Shown piece after piece: positions 1-7,506 of a stretch of 22,626 nucleotides of DNA. The DNA comes from Microcoleus asticus IPMA8 (GTDB lineage Bacteria > Cyanobacteriota > Cyanobacteriia > Cyanobacteriales > Microcoleaceae): NCBI RefSeq assembly GCF_013179805.1, contig NZ_SRRZ01000124.1, forward strand, positions 1-22,626. Direction: 5' to 3'. The position numbers and the translations under genes are program-made. The notes under the pieces were generated by a model. It made no database searches, was not told the DNA's origin, and saw nothing but the letters and a program-made list of their open reading frames with translations. Position 1 is the stretch's first letter, and each line of letters starts with the position of its first letter.

Positions 1-204
1 TAGATTTTTGGCAATGGCATATTGGTTGCAAAATTGCAGCAGTTCGCTGAAGTTGGGATAGTCTCGCTTGAGCAGTTTGATCACAACTGGATACTGGTCT
101 CTTTCTCGGATGGCTCGATAAACTAGGGTTCTGGAACCGCTGTACAGTTGCTCCGTCAGACGGTAGCCGGGAATGGTATTGATTAAACCTACGGTGGCAT
201 TCAT
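1..204 (-). CDS. N-terminus of a second hybrid Ser/Thr kinase (partial)
   Basis: Only the first 68 codons lie in the window; the rest continues past the left edge. Reading from the ATG gives MNATVGLINTIPGYRLTEQL and then a glycine-loop-like stretch (YSGSRTLVYRAI) and the kinase lysine strand (YPVVIKLLKRDY). It aligns residue by residue with the start of the large kinase just upstream (Y.AGNRTLVYRGI, VAIKLLRNDF, and the shared ending NQY.IAKNL). It is therefore a tandem paralogue of that gene, on the same strand, starting 87 bp after its stop codon, so co-transcription is possible. By analogy it should be a Ser/Thr kinase with ATPase, GAF and histidine kinase domains, but only the kinase N-lobe is visible. 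An earlier start is unlikely because the homology begins right at this ATG. Confidence 0.9.
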   Translation of the reverse strand, partial: MNATVGLINTIPGYRLTEQLYSGSRTLVYRAIRERDQYPVVIKLLKRDYPNFSELLQFCNQYAIAKNL

Positions 205-291
205 TATGGACTATCCTCATCTTCAATATTGACTTTTAACAGTTAATCTGGACTTCGATTTGCCAGGTTTAACGGTGATAGCACTTCGACC

Positions 292-3200
292 TCACCCTTT
301 CACCGGCAACAAGATTACAAATTCAGTTCCTTGATGCAGTGCAGAGTTGACCTCCAGCTCCCCCGTATGTTTTTCTACTACAATCTGGCGGGCGATTGCC
401 AATCCCAGTCCCGTTCCTTTACCTACAGATTTGGTTGTAAATAAGTGATCGAAAATGCACTCTTTTACTTCTTGATTCATCCCAATGCCATTGTCAGAAA
501 TGCCAATTGTTACCCACTCCTGATTCTTATTTTGTGTGCTACTAATCGTGATGCGATTCGGCTTGGCTTTAATCTCGGCAAAACTGCGTCCCTGGTTCGA
601 TGATTCTAACGCATCAATCGCGTTTGCCAAGATATTCATGAACACTTGATTGAGCTGCCCGGGGAAGCACTCAACTGCTGGCAGGTTCCCGTATTGTTTG
701 ACAACTTCAATTTCTGGACGGTCATCATTTCCCTTCAAACGGTGTTTGAGAATCAGAATGGTACTATCGATTCCTTCGTGAATATTAAAAGGAACTTTAT
801 AATCTCGGTCAGCTCTCGAAAAGGTTCGCAGGCTGGTGCTGATACCGCGAATCCGTTCGACTCCCAGATTCATTGAATCAATTAACTTGGGCAAGTCTTG
901 CTTCACATATTCTAAATCGATTGCTTCTATTTCGGATACAATTTCAGCATCGGGATGGGGTAGCTTTTTCTGATACAGGTCAATCAGCCCAAATAGGTCT
1001 TTGATATAATCTTGGGCTGGTTCAAGGTTGCCAGCAATAAAACCTACGGGATTGTTAATTTCGTGAGCCACCCCTGCCACGAGATTGCCGAGAGCAGACA
1101 TCTTCTCATTTTGTACCAGTTGCAGTTGCATCTGTTTGAGATCGTTGAGATAAAGCTCTAGTTTTTGGGCATATTCCTGGGATTGCTGATACAGTCGGGC
1201 GTTCTGTAAGGAAATTGCTGCTTGCGAGCACAGGATGTTGAGGATCGCGACGCGATCGCCCGTGAATACCCCTGTTGCTAAATTATTTTCTAAATACAAA
1301 ATCCCCATCATTTTGCCTCGCTCGCCGATCGGAGTGCAAAGCAGGCTGTGAGGTTGCTGTTGGATAATGTAGGGGTCAGATGCAAATCTTGGTTGATTGC
1401 TAGCATCATCAAAAACTAGGGTTTCTTTTGTACGCTTGACGTAGTTGATCAGGGTTAAAGGAATTACTTCGCTCTCCTCAACCGGAATAGATTGCAGAAG
1501 GCAGTCTTGACGGTTTGTGCAGTGGACGTTTATCCTCCAATTTCCCTCTTCCTTCAAAATTAATGCTCCGGTTTGTACTCCGGCATTCTTCACCACCACT
1601 TGCATGAGGGTAGTGAGCAATTGCTCTAGTTCTATTTCGCTAGATAGAGCTTGAGAAGCTTTGATAACTGTTGGCAAATCTACTAACCCCCAACTGCTGG
1701 TGCTACCGACAAGTGTTCTATTCGTGTTAGATAGGGATGATTCACTATTGCTGGAGGTGTGAATTGTTTCGCTGGGATATTGGCGAGTTCGCTCCTGTTG
1801 CAGGATCGGAGCAAGCAATTGGGGATAGCGCTGTTCTAGATGGTCAATCTTTGCTTTTGCTCCCCAACGAGCGTAGGCATAGTAGGCATCGATTAGATAG
1901 GGTTGTGCAAGTTTTTCTTTCCCCCATTCTAAGTAAAATTTGGCGGCAAGTTCGTGAGCTAGTGCTTCTTCGTTGATGTACTCGTTTTCTTGGGCGAGGG
2001 CGATCGCCTTGTCGTACATCTCGATCGCTTCTATTTTTTGGTTTAAAACCCGATGCCGTTCTGCCTCCACTAGATAGAATTTGTGCAGATGATTCATGGG
2101 GGCATGATGTGCCCATTTTTGCATTTTTTCTTGATTTGCTTGTACTCGGTCGAGAAGTTTCTGTTGTTCTAACTCTGGAGTGTTAGAATACACCGCCAAC
2201 CGCACCAAAGAATCGTAAAAATGGAAAACAGGAACAATCGGCATTCCTATCACTGCATCTAAATAGTTCTCTGCTATAGCGATATTATCAATCGCTTCTG
2301 AGTAATTTTCAAACCAATAACAAAGTAAAAGTTTGTTTAAATATATGTATGCAACTCCCGCTTTATCGTTCGCTTGCTGGTAAAATGGCAACTTCATCTG
2401 CTCATCGCAGGCTTCACCCTTTAAAAGGCAGTAATTCTCACTTTTTCCCAGCAAATTTAAGATAGTCTGCCAATAAATTTCTATATAATTAAGCGCTGTT
2501 TCTTGCTTGATTTTATGAATAGCATCTCTGTTTCTTGCTATCTCTCTTTCAAGAATAGTCAGTTCTTTGCCACTATAGTAAGCTGAACAGGAAGACTGTA
2601 ATAAATTATAGCCTGCATATTCTAAATCTCCTGCCTCCATGCCGCTAGAGTAAGCTGACACCAAAGGCTCTAAGGTTTCTCTGAGATGCTCTTTGCAATG
2701 TCGGATAAATAAATTTACTATGAAGGCTGTCTTGGTTTTGATTTCTTGAGAATTTAACTTTGACACTAGACTTAAAGCCAATTGACCAAACTGATAACCT
2801 GAATCAATATCTTCCACAACTCCACAAAGAAGAAAACCATAATTGGCGTAAGCAAAGGGAGAAACAGAAGCATTCCCATATTGGACGGATAATTGTACTT
2901 GTTTGCACACCGTCAAAGGCAATAGTGTAGGAGCAGCAATGTATGCAGGAGCAAAGATACTTGATAAAAGTCTCATAGCTGCTAGTTTATAGGGATCGCT
3001 CATTTGAGGCAGCTCAATTAAATCCTCAATTCGCGTTCCGCTCAAAATTGACGCGGTTTCCCCTAATGCCTGGCCAATATCAGACGAATTTGGCTCGGAG
3101 GGAAACTCTACCCCCAACTGTTTTAAAACTTGTAGTCCCGTATTCAGCGCTTCCTGTAACTTATTTTGCGCCATATAAGCTTGCATCTGTACTTCATATA

Positions 3201-5772
3201 CCTTCACTTTGTCCAGTAGCATTTTGGCGCAGTTTTCCACGACTGATGCTAATTTTTCCATCTGCTCAAAATCACCGCTTAGATATGCCACTTCTGCTGC
3301 TTTTGTAGACAGCGCTAATGTTAGTTCGTATTGATTATGCCAACTATTTTCTGTCAGTAATGCCCTACCAACCTTGAAATATTCAACCGCAGCAGAATAG
3401 GCCGTAGCAGCTTTGGCTTTCTTTCCAGCAACCAGATTCAACCTTGCTAATTGCTCGCGTTCTGCCTCCTGCGTAATTAGCTCAACTCCCACATTTAAGT
3501 GGTTGACAATATCAAAGATTCTTTCTTCTCGATCGGCTTCGGGCGTATTCTGTAATAACAGTTGACCGATTTTTAAGTGAGTCGATCGCTTTTGGTCTTT
3601 TGGAATCAGAGAATAGGCAGCTTGTTGGACGCGATCGTGTAAAAACTTATATTTGGGTAATTGGTCATGGGTAATTGGTAATTGGTCAGATTCCTGACCA
3701 TTACCGATTACCGACTTGCTATTCCCCTCTGCTTGATAAAACTTATAAACTTCGCTAATGGGTAAAATTAGCCCGTCTTGCAGTGCCTTCCATAAAGCGG
3801 ATGCGGTTTCTACTGGCGAATTTTCATCAACAATTGCTAAGGTCGCCAAATCGAACTGATTGCCAATACAAGCAGCTAACTTTAAAACGGACTGTGTTTT
3901 ACTTGGTAACTTTCGCAACTGAAGTGCCATGAATTCTACTACATCATCCGTTAGTGCCAAGGTTCGCACTCGGGCAATATCGCACTGCCAATATCGCTCT
4001 TCACAATTAAATTTAATTAGCCCATCTTCATGCAAAGATTTGAGGAATTGTGTGCTAAAAAATGGATTGCCTTTAGCTTTCTGATAAACCAGTTCTGTCA
4101 AAGGCAGAGCCAACGCTGCAGAACAAGCTAGAGTATCGGCAACTAAACTATTTACGTCGGTTCGAGCGAGGGGAGCTAAGGTAATAGTATTCACCTTTGC
4201 TTCAGTTTTTTGAATCTCTGCTAAAGTCAGCATTAATGGATGCGCTGGAAATACTTCGTTATCCCGATAAGCTCCAATTAATAAGAGATAGCGGTACTCC
4301 TTAGCAGTCATCAGCAGTTGAATTAATTTTAACGATGCTGAGTCTGCCCATTGCAAGTCGTCCAAGAATATCACTAAAGGATGTTCTTTTGTTGTGAATA
4401 ATTGCAGGAATTTTCCCAACAACAAATTGAAGCGATTTTGAGCGGCACTGCCAGAAAGTTCTGGGACTGGCGGTTGCGGCCCGATAATACGTTCGAGTTC
4501 GGGAATGACTTCAATTATCGCCCCAGCGCTATCGCCCAAAGCTGCCAATATTTTTAACCTGCATTGTTCAACTTTAGCATCCGTTTCCGATAGCAATTGT
4601 CCCATTAAATCGCGAAAAGCTTGGACAAATGCACTAAAGGGAAGGGTGCGTTGGAATTGGTCGAATTTGCCTTTAATAAAGTAGCCTCGCTGTCTCACAA
4701 TTGGTTTGTGAACTTCGTTGACCACAGCGGTTTTGCCAATGCCGGAAAAACCTGCAACGAGCATCATTTCAGTGCTGCCTGCACTCACGCAGTCAAATGC
4801 TTCCAGCAGGGAAAATACTTCGCTTTCTCTACCGTATAATTTTTCGGGGATAGTAAAGCGATCGCACAAATCTCGCTCCCCTATTGTAAAATTAGCCAGC
4901 GCCCCTGTCTCTTGCCACTCGTGCAAACAAGTTTCCAAATCAAACTTGAGCCCCAGCGCACTTTGATAGCGCTCTTCAGCATTCTTTGCCATCAGTTTGC
5001 TAACAATTTCAGACAGCACCAATGGAACGTTCTGGTTGATAATTGAGGCTGCCAGTGGCTGTTTGGCGAGGTGGCAGTGTACCAAATCCATTGGATCGTC
5101 TGTTTGGAACGGTAACTTTCCTGTTAGTAATTCGTAGAATGTTACTCCTAGCGAGTAGAAATCTGTGCGGTAATCAATGCCTCGGTTCATTCGCCCAGTT
5201 TGTTCGGGAGATATGTAGGGTAAAGTGCCTTCGAGGACGTTGGGATTTTGAATTTCTTGGGTTTCGCGCGGCAGCAGCGAAGCGATGCTGAAGTCAATTA
5301 ACTTGACTTCTTTGCTGACCGGGTTAATCAGAATGTTGGCGGGTTTGAGGTCTTTATGGATGACTCGGTGGCGATAAAGTCCGTCAAGGGCATTGGCAAT
5401 TTGAATCGCCACGGGCAGAAATTCGTTAACGGGCAAGCCTTCTAGAGGTTCGTTGCTAGCGGATGCTAAATTAGCCTGGTAGCTACTTAAGGAAATTCCG
5501 CCAAAGTCTTCCATCACCAGAGCATAGTGGTTCTGGTACGTTTCCAGGCTGTATGCCTTCACACTTCCGGGGATCTCTAAGTTTTTAGCAATGATGTACT
5601 GGTTGCGGAAGTGAACGAGTTCGTTGAAGCGGGGAAAGTCATTTCGCAGCAGTTTGATTGCGACGGGCTGGCCATTTTCCGTGCGAATGCCGCGATAAAC
5701 TAGAGTTCGATTGCCTGCGTATATTTGCTCGTTAATGTGATATCCTAGGAAAAGTTTTGTGATCTTAGTCAT
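292..5772 (-). CDS. Hybrid Ser/Thr protein kinase / AAA ATPase / GAF / histidine kinase
   Basis: This 1826-residue multidomain signalling protein has the architecture of the HstK family of filamentous cyanobacteria. Residues about 9-280 are a Ser/Thr kinase: VAIK lysine K40, catalytic loop HKDLKPAN (139-146), and SPE at the end of the activation segment. The usual DFG metal motif reads DFS (160-162). Residues about 310-500 are an AAA ATPase with Walker A GFSGIGKT (341-348) and Walker B LVIFLDD (466-472). A long helical, TPR-like region follows. A GAF domain lies at about 1380-1525, then a coiled linker and a histidine kinase: H-box H1570 (AHEINNP), N-box around N1713/N1717, G1 DNGIGM (D1760), G2 GKGTGLGLA (1784-1792). 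No membrane segments are evident, so it is probably cytosolic. No receiver domain or response regulator is seen nearby. AGGA lies about 10 bases before the ATG. The input signal is unknown. Confidence 0.95.
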   Translation of the reverse strand: MTKITKLFLGYHINEQIYAGNRTLVYRGIRTENGQPVAIKLLRNDFPRFNELVHFRNQYIIAKNLEIPGSVKAYSLETYQNHYALVMEDFGGISLSSYQANLASASNEPLEGLPVNEFLPVAIQIANALDGLYRHRVIHKDLKPANILINPVSKEVKLIDFSIASLLPRETQEIQNPNVLEGTLPYISPEQTGRMNRGIDYRTDFYSLGVTFYELLTGKLPFQTDDPMDLVHCHLAKQPLAASIINQNVPLVLSEIVSKLMAKNAEERYQSALGLKFDLETCLHEWQETGALANFTIGERDLCDRFTIPEKLYGRESEVFSLLEAFDCVSAGSTEMMLVAGFSGIGKTAVVNEVHKPIVRQRGYFIKGKFDQFQRTLPFSAFVQAFRDLMGQLLSETDAKVEQCRLKILAALGDSAGAIIEVIPELERIIGPQPPVPELSGSAAQNRFNLLLGKFLQLFTTKEHPLVIFLDDLQWADSASLKLIQLLMTAKEYRYLLLIGAYRDNEVFPAHPLMLTLAEIQKTEAKVNTITLAPLARTDVNSLVADTLACSAALALPLTELVYQKAKGNPFFSTQFLKSLHEDGLIKFNCEERYWQCDIARVRTLALTDDVVEFMALQLRKLPSKTQSVLKLAACIGNQFDLATLAIVDENSPVETASALWKALQDGLILPISEVYKFYQAEGNSKSVIGNGQESDQLPITHDQLPKYKFLHDRVQQAAYSLIPKDQKRSTHLKIGQLLLQNTPEADREERIFDIVNHLNVGVELITQEAEREQLARLNLVAGKKAKAATAYSAAVEYFKVGRALLTENSWHNQYELTLALSTKAAEVAYLSGDFEQMEKLASVVENCAKMLLDKVKVYEVQMQAYMAQNKLQEALNTGLQVLKQLGVEFPSEPNSSDIGQALGETASILSGTRIEDLIELPQMSDPYKLAAMRLLSSIFAPAYIAAPTLLPLTVCKQVQLSVQYGNASVSPFAYANYGFLLCGVVEDIDSGYQFGQLALSLVSKLNSQEIKTKTAFIVNLFIRHCKEHLRETLEPLVSAYSSGMEAGDLEYAGYNLLQSSCSAYYSGKELTILEREIARNRDAIHKIKQETALNYIEIYWQTILNLLGKSENYCLLKGEACDEQMKLPFYQQANDKAGVAYIYLNKLLLCYWFENYSEAIDNIAIAENYLDAVIGMPIVPVFHFYDSLVRLAVYSNTPELEQQKLLDRVQANQEKMQKWAHHAPMNHLHKFYLVEAERHRVLNQKIEAIEMYDKAIALAQENEYINEEALAHELAAKFYLEWGKEKLAQPYLIDAYYAYARWGAKAKIDHLEQRYPQLLAPILQQERTRQYPSETIHTSSNSESSLSNTNRTLVGSTSSWGLVDLPTVIKASQALSSEIELEQLLTTLMQVVVKNAGVQTGALILKEEGNWRINVHCTNRQDCLLQSIPVEESEVIPLTLINYVKRTKETLVFDDASNQPRFASDPYIIQQQPHSLLCTPIGERGKMMGILYLENNLATGVFTGDRVAILNILCSQAAISLQNARLYQQSQEYAQKLELYLNDLKQMQLQLVQNEKMSALGNLVAGVAHEINNPVGFIAGNLEPAQDYIKDLFGLIDLYQKKLPHPDAEIVSEIEAIDLEYVKQDLPKLIDSMNLGVERIRGISTSLRTFSRADRDYKVPFNIHEGIDSTILILKHRLKGNDDRPEIEVVKQYGNLPAVECFPGQLNQVFMNILANAIDALESSNQGRSFAEIKAKPNRITISSTQNKNQEWVTIGISDNGIGMNQEVKECIFDHLFTTKSVGKGTGLGLAIARQIVVEKHTGELEVNSALHQGTEFVILLPVKG
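3655..3714. repeat. Palindromic GGTAATTGGT-type STRR inside the kinase gene
   Basis: Units of GGTAATTGGT/GGTAATCGGT are arranged as a palindrome around GGTCAGGAATCTGACC (read on the coding strand). The tract stays in frame and encodes about residues 687-706 of the kinase (SVIGNGQESDQLPITHDQ), a polar stretch unlike the hydrophobic helices on either side. It looks like a repeat inserted into a loop of the helical region. Confidence 0.7.
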
Positions 5773-5933
5773 ATCTACGTATTCCTACTACTTCTATCCA
5801 GCCTAAAGCTTCTTAGAGTTAATATCTAATATTGTCGCTCTATCTGCCATGTTCTTCAGTGTATTACATTTTTCTTAACATATTTTGGAGAGCAAATTAT
5901 GAAACAGCGATTTGAAAAACCCGACTTAATGTT

Positions 5934-6299
5934 TTAGGTAAGAGCTGTTGATACTTCAGTTGAGGCTAAGTAGAAAATGGCTCCGCGAACCGTGATTGAA
6001 CGACAGCAGTGCAGTTCATTGGAGAGGAACTTAAGAAGCTGATTAATAAGCGTGGCATCTTTATGGGATGATTTTTGACACTCTGGGCCCTTAAGTAACT
6101 GAGATTCTTGATTCAAAGAGGCGACTTGCTGATACTGGATTTCTCCAGCCTCAGTAGAGGCTATGTATAGACAAGCATTTAGGGTGTTCCCCCAAGTTCG
6201 CCTACGCCCTGCGGTATGCATTTTCTCCTGGAGGATATTTCTAGCTGCATGATCGGCACCATCCAAAACACACTGTCCGTAAAGTTCCGTTAACAGCAC
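5934..6299 (-). pseudogene. TnpB (IS200/IS605-type) C-terminal remnant
   Basis: The 121-codon reading frame contains VLDGADHAARNILQ, the RuvC-III signature region of TnpB (usually DRDxNAARNIL), followed by a T.GRRRTWGNTLNA stretch and VASLNQES. These match the typical tail of cyanobacterial TnpB, where the text is close to TVGHTGT...VLSLNQESP. Everything upstream of the RuvC-III region (well over 250 residues), including the zinc-finger cysteines, is missing. No TnpA lies alongside. The internal palindromic stretch near 6197-6225 may be a later repeat insertion. It is interpreted as a dead, truncated IS605-type element; the assignment rests on a short but characteristic motif. No function is expected. 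Confidence 0.6.
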
Positions 6300-6511
6300 T
6301 CAACTGTTATTCTTTGCCCGAACTTTTAACTAAGATTAATTCGATTGCTTGCGATAAATTGGTAATAACATTAACCTGATAAATATTGAACCATAGATTT
6401 CAATATTTTAGAAAGATTGACTCTTAACTGAATTCCCCCGTGTTCCTTGCATCAAGCAGAGTAAAGTCTGGCTCGTTTTCTGCTTGCCGACTTTTTTTAT
6501 AAAAAATAGAA

Positions 6512-6900
6512 ATGAAATGCCCCAAATGCCAATACACTCAAATCTGTAAAAAGGGCCGCCGTCGAGCTAAACAACATTACCAAGGCAAACTTTGTGGGCG
6601 TCAGTCGAATTGAGATTTGAGATTTGAGATTTACTGCACAGATGAATCTGGGAGTTTTAACAAGAGTCTAAAATTTTTACCTCTCCACGACGGCTGTCAG
6701 AAAGCAAGTATCCGTTTTTGGGCTATGTCAAAAGGTTGCGCTGGCTCTAGCAGATGCTCCTAAGGTGTCAGAAATCCTTGAAATAGCCTTCATTGATGAG
6801 TTAGAAACGTTTGTGGGTAAAAAAATACAAATTAGGGTTATAGACAACTGTCAACCTTTTTCGGCCAGGCATCTTAGGCTGGGTTCTGGGCGATCGCTTA
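6512..6900 (+). pseudogene. IS1-like transposase remnant
   Basis: It starts MKCPKCQYTQICKKGRRRAK and continues to HYQGKLCGRQSN before a stop. This is the zinc-ribbon N-terminus of cyanobacterial IS1-type transposases, with the third cysteine of the ribbon replaced by glycine (usual YQCKxCGRQ). After a degraded stretch, another frame reads EIAFIDELETFVGKK, the conserved catalytic-region motif, and a further frame shift gives PGILGWVLGDR at 6865-6897. The pieces are in the right order but in different frames, so the gene is dead. A TGAGATT heptamer repeat sits where the N-terminal piece ends. No terminal inverted repeats were identified with confidence. Confidence 0.8.
6611..6632. repeat. TGAGATT heptamer tandem repeat
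   Basis: Three copies of TGAGATT plus one base sit exactly at the stop codon that ends the first piece of the IS1-like transposase. This is typical of cyanobacterial STRRs, and the repeat may mark the site where the transposase gene was broken. Confidence 0.75.
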
Positions 6901-7139
6901 CAAGACTTGCGCACAAAGTCTGACTGTAATCGGTGAAATTTTATCAGTTTCTTGATAGAATTGATGTTCGCGGCCCGAGAGTTGACTGCACAATAAGACA
7001 AGTTTCACCAGTTGTGAACCGCGCTGCTACATTGCACCTACCGACTGAGCGGGCAGGTGGGTTTTGTGTCTGCAGGCGCTGACGAAAGCAACTCAACAGC
7101 GCAGCAAGCAAAATAACGCTAAAGTTACTATCTACCTGT

Positions 7140-7166
7140 GTTCGCTGCAAGGCTACCCTTGCGAAC
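7140..7166. repeat. Palindromic hairpin repeat
   Basis: GTTCGC ... GCGAAC arms enclose a second pairing AAGG/CCTT around CTA, giving an almost continuous hairpin of 27 bases. It resembles the small interspersed palindromes common in filamentous cyanobacterial genomes. Confidence 0.55.
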
Positions 7167-7192
7167 TCAGGAAAAACACACACAAAAAACTC

Positions 7193-7222
7193 GTGAAGCG
7201 CAGCTATCCCGTAGGGAATCGC
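7193..7222. repeat. Interspersed repeat GTGAAGCGCAGCTATC (copy 1)
   Basis: The 16-base sequence GTGAAGCGCAGCTATC occurs here and again, identically, at 18705-18720. In this copy it is followed by a small palindrome (TCCC GTA GGGA) ending in AATCGCC. Two identical copies 11 kb apart support a dispersed repeat family. Confidence 0.65.
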
Positions 7223-7433
7223 CAGCAATGTATCTATTTGCAGGGCGGCGATTTCCCCAAGAATCACTGCTTTTTAACAGCAGGGTATTCTAGGAGACAT
7301 CTCCGAGAGGATGCGAGCGAGATAATTTAAAATCTGCAAACAGGGTTTCAGTGCTAAGTACAGGCAGCATCGACGTAAATTTTTATCAAATCAGCTTCCA
7401 ATGTGCTGTTTTAAAGTTTACTAGGCTCCCACC

Positions 7434-7464
7434 GCTCGGCAGCCTTCTCTCTCCGAGCTATAAA
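7434..7464 (+). promoter_or_regulatory. Possible glsF promoter / leader hairpin
   Basis: A GCTCGG ... CCGAGC inverted repeat with a 13-base spacer is followed at once by TATAAA, about 40 bases before the glsF start. TATAAA could be a -10 element and the repeat a regulator site or hairpin. There is no good -35 box at the right distance and no GTA-N8-TAC site for NtcA. This is a weak prediction. Confidence 0.3.
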
Positions 7465-7506
7465 AACGCATCAACCACACAATCACAGAAATAACATTCA
7501 ATCAAC

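Larger units (their letters stand above)
6901..7433. other. Long intergenic region upstream of glsF
   Basis: I see no credible gene here. The frames that stay open have no recognisable motif and lie over repeats. The region holds two palindromic repeats (annotated separately) and leads into the glsF promoter area. No ribosome-binding site or RNA gene was recognised. Confidence 0.5.

Noticed and set aside
5899..5937. 12-codon ORF (MKQRFEKPDLMF) with a good GGAGAG Shine-Dalgarno
   Set aside because: Too short to support as a gene. It may be the start of a gene cut off by the TnpB-bearing element, but nothing downstream continues it.
6944..7330. Overlapping ORFs of about 90-107 codons on both strands
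   Set aside because: They run through palindromic repeats, lack recognisable motifs and have no supporting start signals.
7330..7506. NtcA site upstream of glsF
   Set aside because: I looked for GTA-N8-TAC and found no convincing match.
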